Positions 6,512 to 13,199 are shown, counted from the stretch's first letter. The stretch is 14,770 nt of DNA from JAGTVB01 sp964624765 (GCA_964624765.1 CAZUZO010000089.1:1-14770); one strand, 5' to 3'. The notes: generated by a model from the letters alone, not told the origin. A program made the numbers and translations.

Positions 6512-6540
6512 ATCATAAGTGTTTTTGTTTGCAATTGCAA
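6512..6540 (-). promoter_or_regulatory. Probable sigma-70 promoter inside the porin/DUF6746 spacer
   Basis: Read on the minus strand, TTGCAA (6540-6535) is followed after 17 bases by TATGAT (6517-6512). The predicted start is near 6505. The -35 region overlaps a tgcaattgca palindrome, a possible operator. Confidence 0.45.
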
Positions 6541-6620
6541 ATAGACTGAGTGCCCAGCATACAGTTTGATTCGTCGCGCCCGAGAAGACATGACGATTTG
6601 CATACCCTTCACCGTAGGCT

Positions 6621-7766
6621 TCAGAACTCTGCCGTCAAACGCAACCCTGGGATCACGCCCTTAGGGCCGCCTTCGTCCTCGAGCCGCTCGTCCTGGTACT
6701 GTAGGTCAGCGGTCAGTGCGAAGTAGTCGTTTAGCATGAAGCGCGCATAGACCTCGAATACCTGGGTTCGCTCGATGCCCGTATTACCGCCTTCCAAATA
6801 CCCATAGGCAATTCCGATATCGTCCTGCGCACGCCCCCAAAGGCGTCCGCTGATATTCAACCCGCCCGAATAGATCGCCTCGTAATCGATCGCTGCTTGG
6901 TTATCCTGCCACCCCAATCGAACAAACGCACCGAGGACGTCGCCGAGCGCTTGATCGAAGGAAAATAACAGCGCGGCGCGTGACTCGTTGCCAGTACCGT
7001 CGGCATTCAGGAATCGCTCGTTCGCGCCACTGAAGATAACGCGGTAATTGCCCTCGCCGAAACCCGTCGCCAGCGTGTAGCCAAGCTGAAGGCCGTAGTA
7101 CCAAAAACTGTTACCGTCATCATTTTCACCGACGTTCATGACCACGCCCGTCAGGCTTAGGGGACCCGATAGCCACTCCACAACGCCGCCGATATCGTAA
7201 GACGGCAAAAATGCGTTCGGCCCGTTGACCAGTGCTGGATTCATGAACTGGGTGTACTCATCTTTGGAGTAAACATTCTGATCGAGGTAATCGGTGGCAT
7301 CGACGAGACCACCGGTCAGCGCAAGCTGGTGGCTCTCGGAAAACTCAAAGCTGCGCTTGTACCAGGCCGTAAGCAGGTAATCGCGGTCACGACCGCCGAT
7401 GCCCCGGACATCGTCTTCGAAGTCACCCCCCCAGGTACCGAGACTCAATGGCGTCTTATCGTTAAGGCCATTATCCGCTGCAAAGCCGAACTTCACGAAC
7501 AGCTCGTCTTGCGCCGTCGGTCGAAAACTGAGTTCCGGCTGGAATGCGAATCCTCCCGCTCCTTGGTCTCGGCCGCCGTCGTCACGGTCAAGGAGTTGGT
7601 ATTGGTAGATCCCAGCCATCACCCCCCCTAGCTTGAACCGAGTCTCGCCGTCCTCCCCCATAAAGAGCTCCAATGCCAAGCCGGAACACGGTATCGCAAG
7701 CAATGAAGACGTGGCAAGGTAACGCCATCGCCTGTTGTTCCTGTTTCTCGTAGCGAATTGCATCAT
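6621..7766 (-). CDS. Outer-membrane beta-barrel porin (OprB-like carbohydrate-selective family)
   Basis: The 381-residue protein has a signal peptide (about residues 1-31; basic start, hydrophobic core, cleavage near GLALE) and a mature chain of alternating strands rich in aromatic and acidic residues. It ends GLRLTAEF, with the C-terminal phenylalanine needed for barrel insertion. Segments such as FQPELSFRPTAQDELFVKFGF, RDYLLTAWYKRSFEF, QLALTGGLVDATDYLD, and the C-terminal YFALTADLQYQ with PGLRLTAEF resemble OprB-type porins, which import sugars or other small solutes. The substrate cannot be told. It starts at ATG 7766 with a GGGGGCGAG stretch upstream; the second ATG-less codon choice changes only one residue. 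It is a single gene with a promoter about 240 bases upstream (8007-8036) and no transporter genes beside it. Confidence 0.75.
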   Translation of the reverse strand: MMQFATRNRNNRRWRYLATSSLLAIPCSGLALELFMGEDGETRFKLGGVMAGIYQYQLLDRDDGGRDQGAGGFAFQPELSFRPTAQDELFVKFGFAADNGLNDKTPLSLGTWGGDFEDDVRGIGGRDRDYLLTAWYKRSFEFSESHQLALTGGLVDATDYLDQNVYSKDEYTQFMNPALVNGPNAFLPSYDIGGVVEWLSGPLSLTGVVMNVGENDDGNSFWYYGLQLGYTLATGFGEGNYRVIFSGANERFLNADGTGNESRAALLFSFDQALGDVLGAFVRLGWQDNQAAIDYEAIYSGGLNISGRLWGRAQDDIGIAYGYLEGGNTGIERTQVFEVYARFMLNDYFALTADLQYQDERLEDEGGPKGVIPGLRLTAEF

Positions 7767-8006
7767 GACTCGCCCCCAATTTTATCCCACATCTCAAAAT
7801 CACTACTCCCCCAGCATTCCACTGGGCCGGCGTCCTCCCGGTCACCCTCGCTACCGGCTTCCCAAAGGGGGTACCGTGAGCCGCTTCGGGTCGCTAGATG
7901 GCTTGCCCTCCCCCTACACGCCACACCAGGATGCGGACGCGACACTGACTCCGACTTCGTATCGAGCGCATCGAGCTGTATAGATAAGAAACTTAATAAT
8001 ATTGAG

Positions 8007-8036
8007 AATATATCGTATTAATATATATACAGTCAA
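8007..8036 (-). promoter_or_regulatory. Probable sigma-70 promoter of the porin gene
   Basis: On the minus strand TTGACT (8036-8031) and TATATT (8012-8007) are 18 bases apart. The surrounding 60 bases (7981-8036) are strongly A/T-rich, unlike the flanks. The leader to the porin start would be about 235 bases. Confidence 0.45.
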
Positions 8037-8241
8037 CGGCATCCATTGGAGCTTTGACTCAGAATGGTGTTTTGGAGGACGGCGGTCATGCGTCCGATGG
8101 CGGACGGCGCAGCCATTGGCGAGCAGGTCGCAAAGCTTCTGAATAAACCGACTAGAGCCCTTGATACCATCTGTGGGCGGGGCTCGGTGTCCGACTATCG
8201 CCGAATACCTCGCGTCGCTGCACCGCCCCTGTCTCGCCTTC

Positions 8242-8461
8242 AGAAGCTGTTTTCAATAATGTCACGAGCGCTGGCAGAGCGAGGCACGCAACGGTGACAA
8301 AATCGTCGGGAACGATTTTGAACAGCGTTAAGCTGGCCCCGAAGGGGCGAGCCCCAGGGATGGGGCCCGTAACCACCGGAGTGTACAAGGGAGCACATGA
8401 GGACGGCGAGCCGTTGCGCAGCGCAGCTATGACAAGCGCAGTAGTTTTTAGAACAGCTTCT
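8242..8461. repeat. Dispersed palindromic repeat family B, long copy (220 bp)
   Basis: The unit begins agaagctgtt (8242-8251) and ends aacagcttct (8452-8461), a perfect 10-bp terminal inverted repeat. Its two outer parts match the reverse complement of 1-94. The inner part (about 8290-8378), absent from that copy, contains strong small hairpins: aaaatcgt/acgatttt (8299-8306 with 8312-8319), ggcccc/ggggc and gcccc/ggggc. No coding capacity and no clear flanking direct repeat was found. It lies 32 bases beyond the stop codon of the gene at 8494. Confidence 0.7.
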
Positions 8462-8493
8462 CGGGACGCTCGCTAGGATCTCGTTACAACCTG

Positions 8494-8862
8494 TCAGTTA
8501 ATAAAAGTGATGTTGTAGATCGTGGTGTCTTGAATGATGACGTTATTGCCCGAATTTTGGATCACAGACAAGTGGCCTTGGCTATTGGCAAACGCCTGGG
8601 AGGACACGGTATTCGGTCCATTGATGGTGGCCATCGCGCTATTATCCGTCAAGACCGCATCGAGTTCTTGGGCGCTCAACTGAACGATATCCGGTCGGTA
8701 CCGGCCGCGTTGAGTGCTCAGCTCGGAGTCCGCAACGAGCCCTGTGGCAGCGATGGTCGACTTCGTAAGCCCCGACGGTGAGTCGGCCATCAGCATCAGG
8801 GGAGCGAGAAGTCCGGATAGAAGCACCCAGGCCGGCATCGCTATCGGTCTTCGGTGACTCAT
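8494..8862 (-). CDS. Small exported protein, probable partner of the curlin-like protein
   Basis: From the ATG at 8862, with AGGAG eight bases upstream, the protein has 122 residues. The GTG at 8871 overlaps that binding site and is rejected as start. A signal peptide covers about residues 1-26. The mature part includes SAQELDAVLTDNSAMATING and ends with an Asn/Gln/Ile-rich segment (NSQGHLSVIQNSGNNVIIQD). From memory, proteins with an IQNSGNNVxIQ ending occur with secreted, fibre- or adhesin-like genes in pseudomonads and relatives; no function is established that I can cite. It follows the gene at 8939 on the same strand, 76 bases apart, with a strong hairpin between them. A role in surface fibres is inference from composition and pairing. 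Confidence 0.6.
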   Translation of the reverse strand: MSHRRPIAMPAWVLLSGLLAPLMLMADSPSGLTKSTIAATGLVADSELSTQRGRYRPDIVQLSAQELDAVLTDNSAMATINGPNTVSSQAFANSQGHLSVIQNSGNNVIIQDTTIYNITFIN

Positions 8863-8895
8863 CAGATTCACTCCTATTCACGGTGGTATAAACAT

Positions 8896-8920
8896 GCGGT
8901 GGGCCGCGAAGGCCCACCGC
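8896..8920 (-). terminator. Strong intercistronic hairpin between the two exported-protein genes
   Basis: GCGGTGGGCC (8896-8905) is the exact complement of GGCCCACCGC (8911-8920), giving a 10-bp GC-rich stem with a five-base loop that reads ttcgc on the minus strand. Only a weak T-rich stretch (atgttta) follows, so it is more likely a partial terminator or RNA-stabilising structure, lowering expression of the downstream gene relative to the upstream one. Confidence 0.65.
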
Positions 8921-8938
8921 TCAAGGGACGCGCAGGTT

Positions 8939-9424
8939 CTACATATTGAAGTTAGCCTGCACCACCGCGCTTTGCTGGTTCAGGTTGTTATTGCCGATCG
9001 TCTGAGAGATAGCAGCGATACCGGTGGTACGGCTGCCGTCGATGCTGTTGGCCGCTTTGCCAACCGTCCGAACAGAAATGTCGTCAAAGGCCAGCGCGCC
9101 AGGGGCACTTCCGACGCGATTGCCCGACACCGTGCCGCGCAGGTCACTGCTAGCGACGACGTAATTTTCCTCGATGGTGATCTCGGTCCAGTAGTTGACG
9201 TCGGTGCTCTGGTTGTAAGTCTTGGTCACGTCGAGATCATAGCGGCTGTAGCTGTTGAAGCTGTCAGAAGCGGCGGCAGAATTCTGAGAGGCCGCGGCAC
9301 CCCCATGCCCTGCGCTCGCCAGGTCCGACTTAAGCAGCAAAGAACCATCCACCTCATTGGCCAACGAGGCGGCGGAAAATCCGAGAGTCAAAGCGATAGC
9401 AGATGACAAAGCGATCTTTTTCAT
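8939..9424 (-). CDS. Exported curlin-like / adhesin-like protein
   Basis: The 161-residue protein has a clear signal peptide (MKKIALSSAIALTLGFSAAS, cleavage near SLA/NE). The mature chain is rich in Ser, Ala, Asn and Thr with few charges. Its C-terminus, TTGIAAISQTIGNNNLNQQS followed by AVVQANFNM, has the spacing of Gln and Asn seen in curlin repeats (SQ..GN.N.A...Q). Only one such unit is clear, so true curli identity is not shown. It is probably secreted or surface-bound and could be a functional amyloid or minor fibre subunit. A GGAG precedes the ATG at 9424 by about eight bases. No curli secretion gene (csgG type) and no chaperone gene lies in the window. A sigma-54-like site lies about 120 bases upstream. 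Confidence 0.6.
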   Translation of the reverse strand: MKKIALSSAIALTLGFSAASLANEVDGSLLLKSDLASAGHGGAAASQNSAAASDSFNSYSRYDLDVTKTYNQSTDVNYWTEITIEENYVVASSDLRGTVSGNRVGSAPGALAFDDISVRTVGKAANSIDGSRTTGIAAISQTIGNNNLNQQSAVVQANFNM

Positions 9425-9541
9425 GGACTGTGCTCCATTTCATTGATAACAAGAGGTGAACCCAAACGTCTTCGAGGATTAGTCATCGCCGACTCGCAAG
9501 CATGCTTATTGGCGATTGATTCCCGTGACACACGGCTCTAT

Positions 9542-9557
9542 AACAAACCCCGTGCCA
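9542..9557 (-). promoter_or_regulatory. Sigma-54-like promoter for the curlin-like gene
   Basis: On the minus strand the sequence tggcacggggtttgtt has GG and GT ten bases apart. The sigma-54 consensus is TGGCACG-N4-TTGC; only the final C of the -12 GC is replaced by T. Transcription would start near 9530, about 105 bases before the coding start. Confidence 0.35.
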
Positions 9558-9924
9558 CGCCACTAACAAATTGAATAATCAGTTAGTTAGGAGGTTTCTA
9601 AAAAGCATACATGGGAAGCCACTGTGCGATTTCTGGAACGGGTGGGGACGCACGCACGCCCACGCTGTTAGCGTCGGCGTTACCAACAGGGCGGGAAACG
9701 CAAGGCAGTGCTCGATGGCGAGAAGTGTTCTGAGAAAGGGCATGGAAAAACCTGTTGACCGCTTCAGGCATTGGCCGACTTATCTGGTAACCCCTTGATT
9801 GAGTGAGCAACGGGACGTGCAGATGGGTAGCGACGGAGCTACTTGGAGCACAAACGGAAGTGTTTCACTTTCTGAACATCCGTCATCAATATGGATATTA
9901 CATAGATATCACATGAACAACACG

Positions 9925-9953
9925 TTGACAACCGACCGGGTTAAGTCTATGCT
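9925..9953 (+). promoter_or_regulatory. Strong sigma-70 promoter for the ferritin-like operon
   Basis: TTGACA at 9925-9930 is a perfect -35 box, followed after 17 bases by TATGCT at 9948-9953. Transcription would begin near 9960, about 45 bases before the first start codon. Confidence 0.6.
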
Positions 9954-10004
9954 ATGTCCAAACAATGAATTGCAACGATAAAGGCGACATGATTTGGAGC
10001 AGCG

Positions 10005-10220
10005 ATGATGGAACTACATCTGTTTTTGGAGCCGACCGTAGTTGACCAGGAGCCCCTTGAGGATTATCTGCCAGCCATGCCCACTGAACCCATGAGGCGA
10101 CGCGGCCTGGCCCGTCGACGGCTCGAGGCACAGCGCGAACTCAAAGAATTAGAGGCGAACCTGCATGATGTGCTGAATCCGCACTACGACCCGCAACGGA
10201 TTCAAGGTAACATGCACTGA
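10005..10220 (+). CDS. Small charged protein of unknown function
   Basis: The 71-residue product has an acidic N-terminal third (PTVVDQEPLEDYLPAMP), then a basic patch (MRRRGLARRRLEAQR) that runs into a helix (LKELEANLHDVL) and a short NPHYDPQ end. No signal peptide or membrane helix is visible. The acidic/arginine-rich/helix order loosely recalls small PA3496-like proteins of pseudomonads, but I do not claim identity. Either of two adjacent ATGs (10005 or 10008) could start; GGAG at 9996-9999 fits the second slightly better. It directly follows a strong promoter and precedes the ferritin-like gene by 69 bases on the same strand, so the two are probably co-transcribed. Confidence 0.6.
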   Translation: MMELHLFLEPTVVDQEPLEDYLPAMPTEPMRRRGLARRRLEAQRELKELEANLHDVLNPHYDPQRIQGNMH

Positions 10221-10289
10221 TGCGAACCAACACCACCTCGGCATCTTAGGTGCCGACAGGACGTCCAAGCGATCACGGGAGGGATAGCA

Positions 10290-10706
10290 GTGGGAGAAAC
10301 CCAAGAGCTGATACAGAGACTCAACCAGGCACTAGCGTGGGAGTTACGCGCCCAGGCGATGTACGCCCACTACGCGACCTACGTGCGCGGCATTCATCGG
10401 CTGCATCTAAAGCCGTTTTTCGAGGCTGAGGCGGCGGAATCGGTGGCTCATGCCACCACCGTGCGTCAGGCCATTGCCAGCCTAGGTGGTGTAGCCGTCA
10501 CCGAGCGGGCCGAAGCGCCCATAGCACACACCACCGACTACCGACAAATGCTCGAGGAAGCGCTCAAGACCGAGAAGCAGTCGGTGGCTGCCTACCAGGC
10601 TATTCTTCCCCTGTTGCGGGAACACGAAGAAGAACTCTACGACGCCATCGAGCAAATTCTTTTCGCCGAAGAACGCAGCCGAGAGGAACTGATTCAGCTG
10701 ACTTGA
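10290..10706 (+). CDS. Ferritin-like / bacterioferritin-like di-iron protein
   Basis: The 138-residue protein is a four-helix bundle: ELIQRLNQALAWELRAQAMY with Glu18, then FFEAEAAESVAHATTV with Glu47/Glu50 and His54, then LKTEKQSVAAY with Glu95, then FAEERSREELIQ with Glu127/128. These match bacterioferritin ligand positions E18, E51, H54, E94 and E127. The sixth bacterioferritin ligand, His130, appears as Ser130, and the Glu50/His54 spacing is one residue longer, so the iron site may be altered. No haem-binding Met at position 52 is seen. It starts at GTG 10290 with a GGGAGGG site seven bases upstream. It may store iron or protect DNA from peroxide; which of these is not decided by sequence. 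It is probably the second gene of a two-gene operon. Confidence 0.75.
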   Translation: MGETQELIQRLNQALAWELRAQAMYAHYATYVRGIHRLHLKPFFEAEAAESVAHATTVRQAIASLGGVAVTERAEAPIAHTTDYRQMLEEALKTEKQSVAAYQAILPLLREHEEELYDAIEQILFAEERSREELIQLT

Positions 10707-10749
10707 CATGGCGGCTTCGGTAGGCGAGGTCGGATCGCCTTGGACTGAG

Positions 10750-10888
10750 AGCTTGTGAAAAAACCTGCTACAAGGCCCGATAGCGGCGTTGGGCGGTGCT
10801 CGCTCCTCGCCTATCTATTTGATATGTCTCGTCGCTGCGCGCCGTCCGCCTGGCTCTCGTGCCGCTCGCGACAGTTTTTTCACAAGCT
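10750..10888 (+). mobile_element. Family A miniature inverted-repeat element, copy 2 (139 bp)
   Basis: The unit begins agcttgtgaaaaaacc and ends agttttttcacaagct, a 16-bp terminal inverted repeat with one mismatch. It is flanked by CTGAG at 10745-10749 and 10889-10893. It has the same length and orientation as copy 1, with about 11 differences by eye. Base 3 from each end differs from copy 1 in a paired way: G..C there, C..G here, so the inverted repeat is preserved. It starts 43 bases beyond the ferritin-like stop codon and codes for nothing. Confidence 0.85.
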
Positions 10889-10965
10889 CTGAGAGGTTAT
10901 CAACCAACCGCAGCAACCAGCATATATAATCCAGCTAATTCTGATCCGGACATTGAGAATAGACC

Positions 10966-11025
10966 TTATCGGAAACTCACCGACCGCGCCGCACAAATGG
11001 CCTTGCATGGGGCCGTTTCCGATAA
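10966..11025. repeat. 11-bp inverted repeat with 38-base spacer
   Basis: TTATCGGAAAC (10966-10976) is the exact complement of GTTTCCGATAA (11015-11025). The outer flanks agac and gtct also match beyond one interrupted position. No T-run follows. It could be a recombination site, a remnant of a mobile element end, or a protein-binding site; nothing decides among these. Confidence 0.5.
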
Positions 11026-11160
11026 TGTCTAATAGTTATCTTGCTTGTAGTCTTTGGAAATCAATATGTTGGAATTCGGCGGCCGACCTGATCTCAATTA
11101 GCGGCACTATAGAACCCGAGAGTAAGGTGAACACGCACCGTCAGCACGGCTTGAGGAGGG

Positions 11161-11237
11161 TGGCGTCCCCAACGGGATTCGAACCCGTGTTGCCGCCTTG
11201 AAAGGGCGGTGTCCTAGGCCGTCTAGACGATGGGGAC
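11161..11237 (-). tRNA. tRNA-Glu (anticodon TTC)
   Basis: Read on the minus strand the gene folds fully: acceptor GTCCCCA/TGGGGAC, anticodon arm CCGCC-CTTTCAA-GGCGG with TTC, T-arm with GGTTCGAATCC, discriminator G and an encoded CCA (11163-11161). It is nearly the same as E. coli tRNA-Glu. It lies downstream of its own synthetase gene, gltX, and of tRNA-Ala on the same strand. Confidence 0.95.
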
Positions 11238-11282
11238 GTGCTTTGAACGGGAGGAAATCAGGAGATACAAAGCTTAACGGAA

Positions 11283-11358
<76 letters not shown>

Positions 11359-11400
11359 CGGTCACAAGGTCGGACACTCTACGACAAGCCTTGATGTCTG

Positions 11401-12816
11401 TCAAGGGTGTGTCTGTTGGCGGCGCGCATACTCAATGGCTCGATCGATGCGGGCAAGCACTCGCTCCCGACCCGCTAGCTCAAGCGTGATGTCAATGGGT
11501 GGAGATGCGGCACGACCACACACCGCGACCCGCAACGGCTGGGCAAGCTGCCCCAATTTCAAACCCTCTGTCTCGGCGTTGTCTACGATCAGCTCGTGTA
11601 TACTGCTAGCCGCCCAGACAGGTAGTGCCTGCAGATCCTCCCGCACCCGCATCAACGCTCCGACAACACTCGTTTTTAGGTATTTCTTTGCCGCCACCGG
11701 ATCGTAATCATCGAAATCCCTGTAGAAAAACACGCTGTTGTGGGCCATTTCCGCCAGAGTTTTCGACCGCTCCCGCTGCACCATAACGACCTCTATTAAT
11801 CCTGCGCCGCCCACCGGGTCGATGTTGATCCGCCCCATCTGCCAGCTGAGATGCCTGGCCACGTGGGCGGGATCGGCGTTCTTGATATAGTGGTGACTCA
11901 GCCATAGCAGCTTATCGGGATCGAAGGTCGCGGCCGCACGATTGACGTCCCGGATATCAAAGAGATCGACCATCTCGTCCAGGGAGAACACCTCCTGATC
12001 GCCGTGCGACCAACCCAACCTAACGAGATAGTTGAGCAGCGCCTCGGGCAGATAACCATCCTGCCGATACTGCATCACGCTCACCGCGCCGTGCCGCTTA
12101 GACAACCGCTGACCATCCGCACCCATGATCATCGGGACATGCGCATAGTGGGGAGGACTACCCCCGAGGGCATGACAAATGTTGATCTGGCGAGGCGTAT
12201 TATTGAGGTGGTCATCGCCGCGAATCACGTGGGTAATCGCCATGTCGAGATCGTCTACCACCACCGTCAAATTATATGTCGGCGTGCCATCGGCACGGGC
12301 TAGAACGAGATCGTCGAGCTCGTCGTTGCGAAACTCGACGGTTCCGCGTATCAGGTCTGGTACGCCTACCCAACCCTGGTCAGGGTTGCGGAAGCGGATC
12401 ACGGACGGTATGGTGGCGGAGGGCGGATAGCGGATGTCACGGCAATGACCATCGTATCGCGGCTTATCGCCCCGGCTCATCTGTTCCGCCCGCAGCGCAT
12501 TTAAGCGCTCTTTAGAACAGTAACAGCGATAGGCCTTTCCCTCGCTCAAGAGTCGACTGAGCACTTCATGGTAGCGGTCGAAGCGCCGGGTCTGGAAAAT
12601 AGGCCCCTCATCGTATTCAAGGCCAAGCCATGCCATACCCTCGAGGATCGCGGCCACCGATTCGGCCGTTGAGCGCTCCCTATCCGTATCCTCGATACGG
12701 AGCACGAACTCACCGCCATGGTGGCGCGCATGCAACCAAGAGAACAACGCAGTCCTAGCGCCCCCGATGTGTAATAAACCGGTTGGACTTGGAGCAAAAC
12801 GAGTACGCACGGTCAT
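11401..12816 (-). CDS. gltX: Glutamyl-tRNA synthetase
   Basis: The 471-residue cytoplasmic class I enzyme joins glutamate to tRNA-Glu using ATP. The HIGH-type motif is PSPTGLLHIGGA (His16 to Gly19) and the KMSKS-type motif is QRLSKRHGAV. Length and sequence (e.g. VMQYRQDGYLPEALLNYLVRLGWSHGDQE, split over the fold) are very close to the E. coli protein. The zinc-site region reads CYC..YDGHCRD; the fourth ligand, His in E. coli (CRH), is Asp here. A discriminating type that charges only tRNA-Glu cannot be assumed from sequence alone. The start is ATG 12816 with AAGGT about 12 bases upstream. It is followed by tRNA-Ala and its cognate tRNA-Glu on the same strand, and tRNA-Val diverges upstream. 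Genes for tRNAs also border gltX in E. coli. Confidence 0.97.
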   Translation of the reverse strand: MTVRTRFAPSPTGLLHIGGARTALFSWLHARHHGGEFVLRIEDTDRERSTAESVAAILEGMAWLGLEYDEGPIFQTRRFDRYHEVLSRLLSEGKAYRCYCSKERLNALRAEQMSRGDKPRYDGHCRDIRYPPSATIPSVIRFRNPDQGWVGVPDLIRGTVEFRNDELDDLVLARADGTPTYNLTVVVDDLDMAITHVIRGDDHLNNTPRQINICHALGGSPPHYAHVPMIMGADGQRLSKRHGAVSVMQYRQDGYLPEALLNYLVRLGWSHGDQEVFSLDEMVDLFDIRDVNRAAATFDPDKLLWLSHHYIKNADPAHVARHLSWQMGRINIDPVGGAGLIEVVMVQRERSKTLAEMAHNSVFFYRDFDDYDPVAAKKYLKTSVVGALMRVREDLQALPVWAASSIHELIVDNAETEGLKLGQLAQPLRVAVCGRAASPPIDITLELAGRERVLARIDRAIEYARRQQTHP

Positions 12817-12888
12817 GGATAGCTACCTTAAATCAATGGCGTTAGGTTGCTGAACGGGCTCACATTGACTGGCCTGGCGGCACCGAGA

Positions 12889-12916
12889 TTGACGAGGGAG
12901 AATAGACGTTTACAAT
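12889..12916 (+). promoter_or_regulatory. Promoter of tRNA-Val
   Basis: TTGACG at 12889-12894 and TACAAT at 12911-12916 are 16 bases apart and end 15 bases before the tRNA. The stretch between the -10 box and the likely start is G/C-rich (agggctctg), the discriminator type common in growth-regulated stable-RNA promoters. Confidence 0.6.
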
Positions 12917-12931
12917 AGGGCTCTGCAACCG

Positions 12932-13006
12932 GGGCGATTAGCTCAGTGGGAGAGCACTGTCTTCACACGGCAGGGGTCGCTGGTTCGAACCCAGCATCGC
13001 CCACCA
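12932..13006 (+). tRNA. tRNA-Val (anticodon CAC)
   Basis: The 75-base gene folds into a full cloverleaf: acceptor GGGCGAT/ATCGCCC, D-arm TAGCTCAGTGGGAGAGCA, anticodon arm CTGTC-TTCACAC-GGCAG with CAC, T-arm CTGGTTCGAACCCAG, discriminator A and encoded CCA (13004-13006). It is transcribed away from gltX from its own promoter. Confidence 0.95.
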
Positions 13007-13016
13007 GTCAATGACT

Positions 13017-13156
13017 TACCGGCTAAAGCCGGTAGGTTGAGCTGGCGACGGATAAACCCCTGCCTGAAGCGTTTTGCGGCGGATTGAACCGCCACCTGAA
13101 GGCGGCGGTTTGTACCACGGCTGCCACCTGCGCGGCTAAAGCGCGGGTTAAAGCCG
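13017..13156. repeat. Cluster of short hairpins after tRNA-Val
   Basis: Several small palindromes follow one another: taccggc/gccggta (13017-13023 with 13028-13034), ggcgg/ccgcc (13078-13082 with 13089-13093), the same ccgcc with ggcgg (13101-13105), and gcgc/gcgc near 13130-13144. The loop word GGCTAAAGC or GGTTAAAGC occurs three times. The first hairpin, ten bases after the tRNA, may help end its transcript, but no T-run follows. The origin is unknown; it abuts an insertion-sequence remnant. Confidence 0.5.
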
Positions 13157-13199
13157 CAGCCATGGAAATCAATCGGTTAGGAACCACGACAGTAACACC

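Larger units (their letters stand above)
6185..6620. other. 436-bp intergenic stretch with a candidate transcript
   Basis: No protein gene is supported between the DUF6746-like gene and the porin. On the minus strand it holds a promoter (6512-6540) and a terminator (6321-6351) that together outline a candidate RNA. The remaining bases near the porin stop (6541-6620) show nothing recognisable. Confidence 0.6.
7767..8493. other. 727-bp intergenic stretch
   Basis: No gene is supported on either strand. It contains the AT-rich porin promoter (8007-8036) and the long family B repeat (8242-8461). The 240-base porin leader (7767-8006) and 8041-8241 show no recognised motif. Frames reading through the repeat are chance open frames. 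Confidence 0.6.
9425..10004. other. 580-bp intergenic stretch between divergent units
   Basis: No gene is supported. The left part carries a sigma-54-like site (9542-9557) reading toward the curlin-like gene; the right part carries a sigma-70 promoter (9925-9953) reading toward the gene at 10005. A 75-codon + strand frame at 9571-9798 has a gaggagg-like site at 9589 but inside the frame, and its product resembles nothing; it is treated as chance. Confidence 0.55.
10707..11160. other. 454-bp intergenic stretch
   Basis: No gene is supported. It holds the second full family A element (10750-10888) and an 11-bp inverted repeat (10966-11025). No terminator was recognised beyond tRNA-Glu on the minus strand. 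Confidence 0.6.

Noticed and set aside
8064..8297. 77-codon + strand frame before repeat B
   Set aside because: Its last third is repeat B sequence and no ribosome binding site or known motif was found.
8484..8494. acaacctgtcag resembling the right end of element A
   Set aside because: Only about eleven bases agree, the adjoining T-run is missing, and no partner end or CTNAG pair is present; chance cannot be excluded.
8894..9406. 170-codon + strand frame over the curlin-like gene
   Set aside because: It is antisense to a gene with a signal peptide and good ribosome binding site.
13017..13156. CRISPR-like or tandem repeat array after tRNA-Val
   Set aside because: The repeated words are short, unevenly spaced and palindromic, with no constant repeat/spacer periodicity.
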